Assembly: GCF_002994745.2 (NCBI RefSeq)
Contig: NC_037090.1
Location: 13,752,001 to 13,816,000, forward strand
Length of the DNA stretch: 64,000 nt
Source of the DNA: Rosa chinensis
Taxonomy: Eukaryota > Streptophyta > Magnoliopsida > Rosales > Rosaceae
Reading direction: 5' to 3'
This document shows positions 31,444-43,422 of the stretch, piece by piece. The number at the start of each line of letters is the position of its first letter. Within the stretch, counting starts at the first letter, position 1. Below the pieces are notes generated by a model. The model had not been told where the DNA came from, did not search any database, and was given only the letters and a program-made list of their open reading frames with translations. The position numbers and the translations under genes were made by a program.

Positions 31444-32468
31444 AATGTCATGTGTTTTATACCTTATACCGTATCAATGTACAACCTATATACAAGTCAG
31501 ACTACTTGATGGACAAGAAACTATCCTACAATTAAGGGATAAAAAAGAAATACAATTAACTAGGATAAATCAAATATTCTTGTATCTCAATACATCGTGA
31601 TTCACTGAGTAGAGACATCAATTTCTTCATATCTTGTATTCAATTTAGCACATTTGGCTGCTCGCATATAATAATTGAGGTGTGACAAGTATAGACAACG
31701 ATACCCATCATGACATATCGACAGAGGTGTTTTCATTGTCTCCATCGTACTTTACATTGATAGACCTCTTTCATGAGAGATGTGTAACAGTAACATGTCA
31801 AAGAAAGCTCTTTAATGAAGCTCATTCACCAAGCTTGAGAATTAGCCTAGAAGACTAAAAGGAAAAGCAGAGTGAACTAAACGATTACGTAGATAGAAGT
31901 AAATGAACACGATCAGAAGGTTTGAGTAAGCTAGCATCACCTCAGGCTGCTTATCAATCTGTTAACTATCGTAGTGTACTTGGTAAATCAGAGTAGCGTA
32001 CTTGGCAATTAGTTCCTCTCTTTTCTTATACATCGGAGTACGAAATGATGTTTAAGTTACTGTTATTGTTTCAAAAAGCTCAAGATGGTGAGATTGAAAT
32101 GATGTTTAATTGTTTATGTCATTCAAAAAAAAAAAAAAGATGTTTATGTGTGAGTGAGTATTTTTATTTTATTTGTTGAGATTTGGAAAACACAAAATTT
32201 GTTGATTTATTAATTTTCTCTTCACATTGAAATATGACCTTTGGTAATTCATATTTCATATGTCTTTGGTTCGCTTTTGAAGATTTTTTTTTTTTTAAGA
32301 ATATTATGTCGATATATTAATAATTCTCAGGCCAGAAAGGACCATTACATATCCTCCCTCTACCATCTCCGATCATTTGACGGTACTCATGCTCACTTAT
32401 TCAAATAAATCCTATAAACTATGTTACCAATGACAAGTAAATAGGCAAAAGTTCAAAAGGAAACAAAA

Positions 32469-32767
32469 TTAAATTTTCTCCTTGCCCTTAACACTAGGGC
32501 TTGGAGGTTTGTTAGGGCAGATGACACTCAACACATCTTCAGCAGAAACTTTCTTACTCTTGGAGAGGTTTTTGTTCTTTGACCCCAGAGGCCTTCCTTT
32601 CTTCTTCTTGATCGACTGCATGTCTTCTTGTTTGATAACTTCTTTCTTAGGAATCAAGATTCCCCCTGGAGCCTCAATCAATCCAAGAGACTTGGCATAA
32701 AATTTGGTGTGGAATTCCGGCAACTTCAGCTTCTTTTGGAGAATGGATGGACTTGTAGCGTGGCTAC
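32469..32767 (-). pseudogene. DUF4283 protein pseudogene, C-terminal segment
   Basis: Lysine-rich tail (IKKKKGRPLGSKNKNLSKSK) ending KGKEKI, with TAA at 32469-32471. Upstream sequence at 42427 onward continues it once the Copia insertion and its GCTAC duplication are disregarded. The GRPLGSKNK stretch resembles an AT-hook-like basic motif. Confidence 0.75.
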
Positions 32768-34621
32768 TGAAGGAATTGTGTCCTAAAACAATCATTTTGA
32801 TGTAATTATTATTGTAATTATTATTAATCAAAAGGGCAAGTTTATTGTTCATTGCTTATATTTGATATTTGATTGAACAAGGTCCAAGGAATATGAGTTA
32901 AAGAGAAAGTAATCTAAAGAGTTAGATGTGTGAGACCTTTACTCTTTCACACTCTTATCCTAAAAGGTTCCTAGTCATAGGATTATCATTTGGACATTGA
33001 TAATCCGGAAAGACTAGCACATACTATGTATGCTCAATATGGAGGATGATATGTCTCTTGTCATTTGTGTGGAGACACTAATACAAGTATGTGGGTGCTC
33101 TTAATTTAAAGAGTACACTGAACGCGATCATTAGAGTTCTTGTATGGAGTCTTACTTACATGTCAAACTTGAACTCTAAATTGCAATAATACAAATTAGT
33201 CCTTTGACCTGAGACACCATAGTTGTCTTATGAGTGAATGGATTATCTCTTGATGATGCAATAATATTGTGTCCCTTAATGGATATAATAGATGCATTCA
33301 TTGGTATAATCAATTCGGTCATGGAGACATGTGAGTGTACAATAAGGAATCTCTATCCTTAAGTAAATAAGGTGTATGTTCAAAGATGTGATTCAATGAG
33401 TCTTTGGCCAAAGCATTGAATGAGATTAAAAATGAGTTTTTAATCACATTCTAAGAATCACATAAGAATGAAAATCACATTAGGGGATTGACATATCAAT
33501 TCCATACCCCGATGATGTGATTTAGAACATAGTGTTAGAGAAAGACCGTATTGTATTGTAATTCCAATTGAATAGGTTCTTTGTCATTCTACATTAACTA
33601 GGGTAGTCATGATATGTTGCAAGACGTCACTCATGACTTGTGAAGTCCCCGAGGATTAATAAACATTTATAATCCTAATAACAAGGGAGAATCAAAAATG
33701 GAGTTTTTGATTCGTAAACAAAATAGAATGGTTTCTATAAACTTCACTGCCTTGTTAATTAGAACCTAAGAGATCGCACACCATATAAGTGGATCCTTGA
33801 GATTGTATATGAAGAAGATTAAACAAGAGTTGGTTATGACCAAATAATTAATTAGATTTATTATTTGGACATAATTAGGTTTTTCGGGTAAAACCGAACC
33901 TATTGGGCCTAAACGATTGTCGGGCTTTTCGTGTGGACTTGGGCTTCACTAAATGAGATTTAAATGAAAGCCCAAGACACATTTTTAGTGCCCAATAACA
34001 AGTATGGACCAGCCAAAATATTGGCTTTATGAAAGTCAATATTTTCTTTTAGTAATTGGAGTTATTTCCTATTATATAAAAGTGAAAGCATGGACAAAGA
34101 GAATAAGTGTGTCTCCACACTATTATTTTCAGATTAGAGAGAGAGAGAGAAAGAGTTCTCTCTTGGTCCATTACCAAATTAAAGGAAAGAAGAACACTTG
34201 CATAATTTCTTCTTTTCTTTCATCTTTCTTCATCTCTTGATTCACTTGGTGAAGATCCTTAGAGGCCATATTTTTTTGTGGCTTTACTTATTACATCAAG
34301 GAGAAGATCACAAGCACAAGAAGGAGTACAAGAAGGAGTTCTTAATTCAAGGTGCTTCAAGGTGGAGGAAACACACACAAGGAGAGATCAAGGAGAGGAA
34401 CTTTGGTGGTTCACTTGGATCGGATTGAGATCACGCTCCAAGGGTGAGTAGAACATAAACTACTTCTTTGTTCTTCCTTACTATGCATGCTATGTTTATA
34501 TACATATCACAATAAGCCAAGATCATGGGTTAAAGGAATGGTTTTTATGTTTAGTTAGTAGTTTAATGGTTAAACTAATTCCGCACTAATTAAAAAGTTT
34601 TGAAATCCATCCATTCCTTCA
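32768..34621 (+). repeat. 5' LTR of the young Copia element
   Basis: 1854 bp. Core promoter TATATAAAAG at 34073-34082; a GA microsatellite near 34134-34152 differs by one repeat from the other LTR. Small frames inside are duplicated in the 3' LTR and are not supported as genes. Confidence 0.97.
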
Positions 34622-34623
34622 AT

Positions 34624-34635
34624 TGGTATCAGAGC
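34624..34635 (+). promoter_or_regulatory. primer-binding site (initiator tRNA-Met)
   Basis: TGGTATCAGAGC two bases after the 5' LTR. Confidence 0.93.
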
Positions 34636-36774
34636 CATTGGCTTAATTTTGGTATGTTATAAACATGGCTAAGTATGTTGGTTGATGTGATTTTCTTAAG
34701 CTTAGAGTAATATGTAATTTAGATCATAAAATTTGCTTTGTCATAAAAGTTATGAAGCATGTGATGTAAGGTAGATTTTATGATAGCTAGAAAAAGTTTC
34801 TGGAAATTACATGTAGGAAGTGGTTTAAGTTTTATGAAACTTTGATGCATATAAGAATGGATTAAGGGGTTCTATATGTTTCTTAATTAAAGTGTTAATC
34901 TTAGAAACATATTAGATTATATATGCTTTAGGGTATGCATGATTTTTGGCTTCAAAGATGAAGTAAACAAATGTTCAATGGAAGAACACAAAGCTGGAAA
35001 TAAATTTCCAGCTTTGGAACATGTCTAAACTAGTTATGAACTAGCTAATTTTTCATGGTGTTTGCTCTCACTTTTGATCCATAAATTCATGAATTGAAAT
35101 TTATCCAATAGTTAGTGATGACATAAAATCATTTCCATGATTCCCTCACCAAAAGGTTAGTAGAGTTAGTCATCTTTACTATTAGTTTCTCTAAATTACC
35201 CACCAAAAGTTGGAATAAGATAAGAGACATGTCTCCCTAAATTACTCACCAAAAGTTGGTGGATCATGATGTAAAACATCATCCCCTAAATCACTCACCA
35301 AAAGTTGGTGATGCATGATGTAAAACATCATCCCCTAAATCACTCATCAAAAGTGATGTGAGACATCATCCCCTAAATTACTCACCAAAAGTTAGTGATG
35401 CATGATGTAAGACATCATCCCCTAAATCACTCAACTAATTTACTTGCATTAAATTAAAGTAATTTAGTGGTTAATTTTTTTTTGATGGAGTTAATTATGC
35501 TTGTTTAATTAACCTTATTAATTTTGGTTAATTAAAGGATGATTATGGACTATGGCCTAATATAATTGAGCATGTGATTGGCCGACTATTCATTTTGAAT
35601 GAATGTGGTTATGTAATTAAAGTAGTTAATTCATTTGGGTTATGTAATTAATTTAATTAATTCATTTGGTTGTGTAACTAAGTAGCTTATTTAATTTATT
35701 CAAGTTTGATTAAATTTAAATGGGAGCTTGTATGCCCCTTATCCACTCTTGTAATCGAAGATGGATGCACATGAGGATGATCCAAAGAAGAAGTTTGAAG
35801 TCATCTAGCCTTGAAAGAAGTTCAAGTGCAAAGTGTAATAGCTTAGCTTAGTTATTTAATTTTCGTAATCGTTACGCGTAATTAAAATCAACCACCCAAA
35901 CATGACCTTGATCCAACATATTGGCTCATGTTGGATCAAACAACAAGTCCATAATCATCCTATGTGACCTATTATAATTGTATGTTCATTGCACTTGATT
36001 AAGTAATTTTATATTTCCCATGATTCCATTTGAAAAATGTTTTTGATGAAATCAAATTGTTTTTCTGAAAACAATTAGTGGGAGTATTTTATTATAGATC
36101 AAGTATAATGAATGTGTGATTGCAATAGGATCAAAGCAAATGCAATGTGATTGTTATTAATAAGATTATTAAAGATGAGACCTTAAAATTCCCTCAAAGT
36201 GATATTAAGTTGAAAAACGAAGAAGTCATTATGAATGCTTCTTTGTGGCCTTCCAACATTGTAATCTCCTAGTAGATGTTCTTGCATGTGAATATCATTC
36301 CGAACGGAGGTATTTCTTGCTAGGAGCATTAAAGAGAGGTTATTCAACATTTGATGTTGTAAGGTAGGGACAAATCTTGGTCAATATTCTATTATGATGA
36401 GATTTGATTTTTGATCTCTATACTTACATGAGATGTTGGGTATAGCTTAACTAGAGTAATTTATCAATATCCTATTATGGTGAGACTTAATTACTTTAGA
36501 GGCCAAAGTTATGGATATTCACATTTGATGTGATTGGATAAGAGTATCCTCTCATGGAAATTAAGTTGACTTATAGTTCTATTATGATGCGGTTGGCTTA
36601 ATGAAAATGAGTCTTCCATACTCACTAAGAGTTTTAATTTATACTCTCGAATTCCTTTGAGGGATTTGGAATTTGTTAAAATAGTGAGAGGGTGCCATTT
36701 GATTCTTAAGACCCGGGTCACTTGGTTTTAAAATAAATCTTATTTATTTTATTTTATGTTATGTAGAGTGCAAT
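34636..36774 (+). other. 2.1-kb untranslated leader of the Copia element
   Basis: No frame of note. Contains an array of short hairpin-forming repeats at about 35146-35435 and AT-rich sequence up to the gag ATG. Unusually long for a Copia leader; packaging or dimerisation signals would be expected here. Confidence 0.7.
35146..35435 (+). repeat. hairpin-unit tandem array in the Copia leader
   Basis: About five imperfect units of roughly 45-50 bp, pattern CACCAAAAGTTGGTG, then GATGTAAAACATC, then CCCCTAAATCACT. The first two motifs are each perfect small inverted repeats in the best units. Confidence 0.8.
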
Positions 36775-39426
36775 ATGTCAGGACACCCTATCACCAAAAT
36801 TCTCAATGAAAATCGTCTTGAGGGCCCAAACTTCAATGACTGGCTCCGCAATTTGAAAATTGTATTGACATTCGATAAGATCGCTTATGTCTTACAAAAT
36901 GCACCCCCTCACACTCTTTTGGCTCAAGATGCAACCGATGAGCAACGTGTTGCTTATCAAAAGCATAAGGATGATGACACGCAAGCTAAATGTGTTATGC
37001 TTGCATCCATGAACTCACAACTTCAGAAGCAACATGAGAATATGGATAACGCCAGTTCTATATTACTTCATCTCACTGAATTGTTTGGTGAGAGAAATAG
37101 AAATGTGCGCTTCACAGTAGTCAATGAGCTTGTTAAGACAAAGCATGTGAGGGGTGCACCTGTGCATCAACATGGTCTAAAAATGATAGGCCTTATTGAG
37201 CAAATTCAAGACCTTGGATTTGCGCTTGATGCGGAGCTAGCTCAAGATCTTCTTCTAGCCTCCCTAGATGATTCATTTTCTCAGTTCATAATGAACTATA
37301 ATATGCAAAAAATGGATCATACTCTTTCTGATCTTCTCAATATGCTGGTAACAGCTGAGAAGCAAATCAAGAAAGAGAGTGGGAGTGCGGCCATTATCGC
37401 TTCTTCTTCATCCAGTAAGTCCAAAGGCAAAGGGAAGAAGAAACAAGTGATAAAGCCTAAGGGAGCAGTCCAAAAGAAGAAGAAGAAGGAACAAAAGGAA
37501 CCAAAAGGTATTTGTTTCTTTTGCAACAAAGATGGGCACTGGAAGAGGAATTGCAAAGCTTATCTTGCATCCTTGAAGAACAAGTCTTCAACAGAAGGTA
37601 TGATCAATGTGATTGAATCAATATTTACAGTTAATAATACTTCCACTTGGATAATTGATTCAGGTGCATCCCACCATGTTTGCACTTCGTTGCAGGACCT
37701 AGTGGGAGCAAGGAAGCTTAAAGCTGGAGAAATTTCCCTACGTGTAGGAAATGGCACAAGAGTTGATGCCAAAGCCGTGGGGACTTATATTTTGAAGTTA
37801 CCATCAGGAGATACATTGGAGTTAAATAATTGTCTTTATCTTCCTATATGTATAAAGAACCTTATCTCCATCTCCATGCTTTTGAAGGATGGTTATAGAG
37901 TAGTTTTTGATAAACTAAGTGGTTTTGTATCTATTAATGAACGCATGATATGTCATGCTAATATTATTGATGGTCTCTTTCATCTAGCTTTAGATGGTAG
38001 TATTAACTGTATGAAGGAAAATGCTTTGGGATCTAAGAGATTTCGAGAAACGGTTAACCCCATTAAGATGTGGCACCTTAAACTTGGTCATATTAGCCAA
38101 GATAGAATTCACAAATTATCCAAAAATGGATACTTAGAGTCATTAGGATCTGATCCTATGCCTACTTGTGAGTCTTGTCTAAAAGGAAAAATGACCAAGT
38201 CACATTTTGGTGGACAAAGAACAAGAGTTAATGAACTCTTAGGCCTAATACATACCGATGTATGTGGTCCCATGTCCACTATTAGTAGAGGTGGATTCTC
38301 ATACTTCATAACCTTTACCGATGACTACTCTCGGTTTAGTTATATATACCTTATGAAGTACAAATCTGAAGCCTTTGAAATGTTCAAAGAATTTAAGAAT
38401 GAAGTTGAGAAACAAACCGACAAGAGTATTAAGGCTCTAAGATCTGATCGAGGAGGTGAATACTTAAGCAATGAGTTTATTGATTATCTCAAACAAGAAG
38501 GCATTGTTTCTTCATTAGCTCCTCCTGGAACACCACAACTCAATGGTGTCTCTGAAAGGAGAAATCGAACTTTGTTAGACATGGTTCGTTCCATGATGAG
38601 CTATATTGATTTACCTATATCCTTTTGGGGATATGCACTTCAAACAACAATTTATTTGTTGAATAGAGTGCCTTCCAAGTCTGTCCCTCTTACACCATAT
38701 GAGATGTGGCATGGGAAGAAACCAAGTCTTAATCATATTAAGATTTGGGGTTGTCCGGCTTATGTCAAAAGACTAGAAGCAGGCAAGCTTGAAGCTAGAT
38801 CAAGCAAGTGTTTATTTGTGGGATATCCTAAAGATAGTTTAGGATATTATTTCTATCAACCTGAAGAACAAAAGGTGTTTGTTAGCAGGAATGCCACTTT
38901 CCTTGAAAGGGACTACGTCCTTGATGGAAATGTTGAGCAAATGGTAGAACTCAAGGAAGTGTCCAACAAGCCACAAACTAATACTTCATTTCCCGTTGAA
39001 CAACTTCCTGAACCAACTATAACACAAACTCCAAGAATATCTAGTAGGATCCGGATACCTCCTAAGAGGTATGGTTTGTGTCATGAAAGCCTTGGGGAGT
39101 TAAATCTCCTTGGTGACAATGAAAACCTGCATGATCCTTCTAGTTATAATGAAGCAATGTCAAACGTTGACTCAAAGAAATGGCAAGAAGCCATGGAATC
39201 CGAGATTGACTCTATGTATACCAATCAAGTCTGGACTCTCGTTGACCCTCCACCTGGTATTAGACCAATTGGAAACAAATGGGTCTTCAAGAAAAAGATA
39301 GGCTCAGATGGTAAAATAGAAACCTACAAAGCTAGGTTGGTGGCAAAGGGCTATAAGCAAAGAGAGGGCATTGACTATGAAGATACGTTCTCTCCTGTTG
39401 CCATGGTTAAATCTATTCGGATATAA
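36775..39426 (+). CDS. Copia Gag-protease-integrase polyprotein, truncated in RT
   Basis: 883 residues from ATG 36775. Gag with a UBN2-like start (MSGHPITKILNENRLEGPN) extends to the knuckle CFFCNKDGHWKRNC at about residue 247. Protease WIIDSGASHH is near 291-300, the pre-integrase MWHLKLGH...CESCLKGK precedes integrase, and the catalytic D, D, E lie in HTDVCGP, RSDRGGEY and NGVSERRNR. RT starts (GNKWVFKKK, YKARLVAKGY) but stops right after MVKSIRI because an internal deletion joins it out of frame to the later QASRSWN region. The lost segment in this family includes the first RT catalytic aspartate. Gag, protease and integrase look intact. Confidence 0.93.
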   Translation: MSGHPITKILNENRLEGPNFNDWLRNLKIVLTFDKIAYVLQNAPPHTLLAQDATDEQRVAYQKHKDDDTQAKCVMLASMNSQLQKQHENMDNASSILLHLTELFGERNRNVRFTVVNELVKTKHVRGAPVHQHGLKMIGLIEQIQDLGFALDAELAQDLLLASLDDSFSQFIMNYNMQKMDHTLSDLLNMLVTAEKQIKKESGSAAIIASSSSSKSKGKGKKKQVIKPKGAVQKKKKKEQKEPKGICFFCNKDGHWKRNCKAYLASLKNKSSTEGMINVIESIFTVNNTSTWIIDSGASHHVCTSLQDLVGARKLKAGEISLRVGNGTRVDAKAVGTYILKLPSGDTLELNNCLYLPICIKNLISISMLLKDGYRVVFDKLSGFVSINERMICHANIIDGLFHLALDGSINCMKENALGSKRFRETVNPIKMWHLKLGHISQDRIHKLSKNGYLESLGSDPMPTCESCLKGKMTKSHFGGQRTRVNELLGLIHTDVCGPMSTISRGGFSYFITFTDDYSRFSYIYLMKYKSEAFEMFKEFKNEVEKQTDKSIKALRSDRGGEYLSNEFIDYLKQEGIVSSLAPPGTPQLNGVSERRNRTLLDMVRSMMSYIDLPISFWGYALQTTIYLLNRVPSKSVPLTPYEMWHGKKPSLNHIKIWGCPAYVKRLEAGKLEARSSKCLFVGYPKDSLGYYFYQPEEQKVFVSRNATFLERDYVLDGNVEQMVELKEVSNKPQTNTSFPVEQLPEPTITQTPRISSRIRIPPKRYGLCHESLGELNLLGDNENLHDPSSYNEAMSNVDSKKWQEAMESEIDSMYTNQVWTLVDPPPGIRPIGNKWVFKKKIGSDGKIETYKARLVAKGYKQREGIDYEDTFSPVAMVKSIRI

Positions 39427-40006
39427 GCAAGCTTCAAGGAGTTGGAACATCCGTTTTGATGATGCAGTCAAATCTTTTGATTTCACACAAAATATGGATG
39501 AACCTTGTGTTTACAAGAAGGTCAGTGGGAGTGCTGTTGTGTTCCTTGTACTTTATGTAGATGACATCCTACTATTTGGGAATGATGTAGGAATGTTATC
39601 TTCAATTAAAGTTTGGTTGTCCAAGACATTCCTTATGAAGGATCTTGGAGAAGCTGCCTATGTATTAGGAATAAAGATCTATAGAGATAGATCAAAGAGA
39701 TTAATTGGATTATCTCAATCCTTGTACATAGACAAAGTGCTGAATAGATTTCACATGGAACAATCTAAGAAGGGTTTTCTGCCTGTCAGACATGGCATTC
39801 ACCTTTCTAAGAAAATGTGCCCACAAACGATTGAGGAAGTGCAAAAGATGAGCAAGATCCCATATGCATCTGTAATAGGGAGCCTCATGTATGCGATGCT
39901 ATGCACAAGACCTGATATCAGTTATGGCGTAAGCATAACTAGTCGATATCAGTCCAATCCAGGTTTAGAACACTGGAATGCTGTTAAGAATATTCTAAGT
40001 ACTTGA
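39414..40006 (+). pseudogene. Copia RT C-terminal fragment
   Basis: Homology resumes at GYKQASRSWN in a new frame after the deletion junction (39410-39425). The catalytic YVDD is present (LYVDDILLFGND), followed by MKDLGEAAYVLGIKIYRD and TRPDISYGVSIT. A one-base deletion near 39992-39997 (CTAAGTAC) then creates a stop at 40004-40006. Confidence 0.9.
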
Positions 40007-40551
40007 GAAGGACTAAATATTTATTCCTCGTTTATGGAGGTGGTGATTTGCAATCAGAGTTGCAAGTGGAAGCATACACAGATTCAGATTTTCAATCTGA
40101 TGTGAATGACAGAAAATCCACATCAGGGTTTGTCTTCACCTTGAATGGAGGTGCAGTATATTGGAGAAGCTGCAAACAAAGCATTGTTGCAGATTCCACT
40201 ACTGAGGCAGAATACATTGCAGCATCAGATGCTGCAAAGGAAGCAGTTTGGATGAAAAAGTTCATCACTGAACTTGATGTTGTTCCTACCATTGAGTCAC
40301 CAATTCCACTTTATTGTGACAACAATGGGGCAATTGCTCAAGCCAAGGAACCAAGGTCTCATCAAAAATCCAAACACATCGAAAGACGTTTCCATATCAT
40401 AAGGGAGATTGTTAATCGTGGAGACATTAACATTCTCAAAGTAGCATCTACTAATAACATATCGGATCCATTCACTAAGCCTTTATCACAAGCAAAGCTA
40501 GACCAACATCTTGAGAAGATGGGTGTACGTTTCATGGCTGATTGGGTTTAG
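40007..40551 (+). pseudogene. Copia RNase H fragment
   Basis: In the frame after the one-base deletion. RNase H motifs are YTDSDFQ, DRKSTSGFVF, STTEAEYIA and CDNNGAIAQA, with a KHIERRFHIIRE segment. It ends MADWV followed by TAG, a few bases before the polypurine tract. The residues needed for activity look present, but it has no start of its own. Confidence 0.9.
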
Positions 40552-40565
40552 TACAAGTGGGAGAT

Positions 40566-42421
40566 TGAAGGAATTGTGTCCTAAAACAATCATTTTGATG
40601 TAATTATTATTGTAATTATTATTAATCAAAAGGGCAAGTTTATTGTTCATTGCTTATATTTGATATTTGATTGAACAAGGTCCAAGGAATATGAGTTAAA
40701 GAGAAAGTAATCTAAAGAGTTAGATGTGTGAGACCTTTACTCTTTCACACTCTTATCCTAAAAGGTTCCTAGTCATAGGATTATCATTTGGACATTGATA
40801 ATCCGGAAAGACTAGCACATACTATGTATGCTCAATATGGAGGATGATATGTCTCTTGTCATTTGTGTGGAGACACTAATACAAGTATGTGGGTGCTCTT
40901 AATTTAAAGAGTACACTGAACGCGATCATTAGAGTTCTTGTATGGAGTCTTACTTACATGTCAAACTTGAACTCTAAATTGCAATAATACAAATTAGTCC
41001 TTTGACCTGAGACACCATAGTTGTCTTATGAGTGAATGGATTATCTCTTGATGATGCAATAATATTGTGTCCCTTAATGGATATAATAGATGCATTCATT
41101 GGTATAATCAATTCGGTCATGGAGACATGTGAGTGTACAATAAGGAATCTCTATCCTTAAGTAAATAAGGTGTATGTTCAAAGATGTGATTCAATGAGTC
41201 TTTGGCCAAAGCATTGAATGAGATTAAAAATGAGTTTTTAATCACATTCTAAGAATCACATAAGAATGAAAATCACATTAGGGGATTGACATATCAATTC
41301 CATACCCCGATGATGTGATTTAGAACATAGTGTTAGAGAAAGACCGTATTGTATTGTAATTCCAATTGAATAGGTTCTTTGTCATTCTACATTAACTAGG
41401 GTAGTCATGATATGTTGCAAGACGTCACTCATGACTTGTGAAGTCCCCGAGGATTAATAAACATTTATAATCCTAATAACAAGGGAGAATCAAAAATGGA
41501 GTTTTTGATTCGTAAACAAAATAGAATGGTTTCTATAAACTTCACTGCCTTGTTAATTAGAACCTAAGAGATCGCACACCATATAAGTGGATCCTTGAGA
41601 TTGTATATGAAGAAGATTAAACAAGAGTTGGTTATGACCAAATAATTAATTAGATTTATTATTTGGACATAATTAGGTTTTTCGGGTAAAACCGAACCTA
41701 TTGGGCCTAAACGATTGTCGGGCTTTTCGTGTGGACTTGGGCTTCACTAAATGAGATTTACATGAAAGCCCAAGACACATTTTTAGTGCCCAATAACAAG
41801 TATGGACCAGCCAAAATATTGGCTTTATGAAAGTCAATATTTTCTTTTAGTAATTGGAGTTATTTCCTATTATATAAAAGTGAAAGCATGGACAAAGAGA
41901 ATAAGTGTGTCTCCACACTATTATTTTCAGATTAGAGAGAGAGAGAGAGAAAGAGTTCTCTCTTGGTCCATTACCAAATTAAAGGAAAGAAGAACACTTG
42001 CATAATTTCTTCTTTTCTTTCATCTTTCTTCATCTCTTGATTCACTTGGTGAAGATCCTTAGAGGCCATATTTTTTTGTGGCTTTACTTATTACATCAAG
42101 GAGAAGATCACAAGCACAAGAAGGAGTACAAGAAGGAGTTCTTAATTCAAGGTGCTTCAAGGTGGAGGAAACACACACAAGGAGAGATCAAGGAGAGGAA
42201 CTTTGGTGGTTCACTTGGATCGGATTGAGATCACGCTCCAAGGGTGAGTAGAACATAAACTACTTCTTTGTTCTTCCTTACTATGCATGCTATGTTTATA
42301 TACATATCACAATAAGCCAAGATCATGGGTTAAAGGAATGGTTTTTATGTTTAGTTAGTAGTTTAATGGTTAAACTAATTCCGCACTAATTAAAAAGTTT
42401 TGAAATCCATCCATTCCTTCA
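40566..42421 (+). repeat. 3' LTR of the young Copia element
   Basis: 1856 bp; begins TGAAGGAATTG directly after CAAGTGGGAGAT and is followed by GCTAC. Confidence 0.97.
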
Positions 42422-42426
42422 GCTAC

Positions 42427-43422
42427 TCTCTCCAAAAGGAGTTTTTAGTTTCTTTGGGGATGTGAATGGTGAGGATGGACGCCCTATCTTGACTGCAGCT
42501 TAGTCTGTTTCACCAGGAGGTAAGGCTAACACAGTATTTGCCTCTTCAGGCCTCACATCCTCATTCCTGATGACAATGGGACTCCTAGGTTTGTGTGCAG
42601 ATGGAGCACCAAATAGATTCCAAGCGATAGATGGCAATATAGGGACTTGAACTCCATGAAAACGAAAGGTTCCATTTTGAAAGCGGAGATCAGAGAGACC
42701 TGGAAAATGAGACGCTAGAGAAGTCCCAATTGTAACATGTGCTTCAGTGTAACCCCTAGAGGGCATTCATTCTATTCATGGATAATAAAATTGCAATCTC
42801 TGCACTTTCCATGTAAATTCTCAAAGAAATATGTTATCTCCTTCACCACACCAGGGATCAGTTTCAACATACGTTTCAGAAGGAAGGGTTGGGATATAGC
42901 ATGCGCTACATGAAACCTAATCAGGCCTTTGTGATCAAATAGCTTCTGATCAAAGTCTAGATACTTGCCTGCAATCAAAGCCACATTCAGAATAGTTTTC
43001 TTATCCTCTAGGGCAGGCAGAATATCAAAAATTTTGACCCAAAAGAAGAGGTGATTCATTGGAACCACAAGCAGATCTGCAAGCCCATCATATTGTTGCA
43101 GCAATACAAGAGATCTACTAAAGTACCATGGCCCTCCACAGATAACCTTGTTTCGGTCTCTCTTCAGATCAAAAGTAAACACTAACCGGCCTTGCCCGCT
43201 AGCTTGCACTTTGAAGCCTCCATCAAGGACCCAAATACGTCAGAAATGGCGTTGAAGGTCCACAGCTTCATATTTCTTCTTCGTCAAGGGTTTGGTTAGA
43301 AGAAAAGCTTGAGAGTTTGATCTATTGCCTCCATCGTTTAGGTGGGAGATGTCGACAATATCAGAGCCCACCAGAGCGAGCGAAGCAGCAAAGCTTACGG
43401 TAACATCCTCGATGGATGCCAT
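42427..43422 (-). pseudogene. DUF4283 protein pseudogene, N-terminal and central part
   Basis: From ATG 43422 (MASIEDVTVSFAASLALVGS), a stop at about 43240 interrupts KKKYEAVDLQRHF. The frame resumes in GGFKVQASGQGRLVFTFDLK and CGGPWYFSRSLVLLQQYDGL, the DUF4283 core, to CRDCNFIIHE and a stop at 42772. GYTEAHVTIGTSLASHFPG follows in another frame to a stop near 42500. The cysteine pair CRDC and the HE...C that follows are a degenerate knuckle. It continues beyond the Copia insertion at 32767. Confidence 0.85.

Larger units (their letters stand above)
30283..32268. other. relic of a minus-strand LTR element, otherwise no gene
   Basis: On the minus strand TGGTATCAGAGC (31083-31094) is a primer-binding site next to an LTR-like stretch to its right. 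A GAGGGGGCG purine tract (about 30661-30669, minus) may mark the other end. The two presumptive LTR stretches are no longer similar by eye. A SINE and a MITE have inserted. 31444-32268 holds nothing else I can support. Confidence 0.45.
32768..42421 (+). mobile_element. Copia LTR retrotransposon with nearly identical long LTRs
   Basis: LTRs 32768-34621 (1854 bp) and 40566-42421 (1856 bp) start TGAAGGAATTG and end CCATTCCTTCA. TSD GCTAC lies at 32763-32767 and 42422-42426. I find one substitution (A/C near 33962 and 41762) and a two-base difference in a GA run, so insertion is very recent. Primer site at 34624-34635, purine-rich CAAGTGGGAGAT before the 3' LTR. Domain order Gag, protease, integrase, RT, RNase H is Copia. 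Pol is broken twice, so this copy must have moved in trans or been damaged after landing. Confidence 0.97.

Noticed and set aside
34198..34428. 76-codon frame in the Copia LTR, repeated at 41998
   Set aside because: Begins at a non-ATG codon and has no similarity to known LTR proteins.
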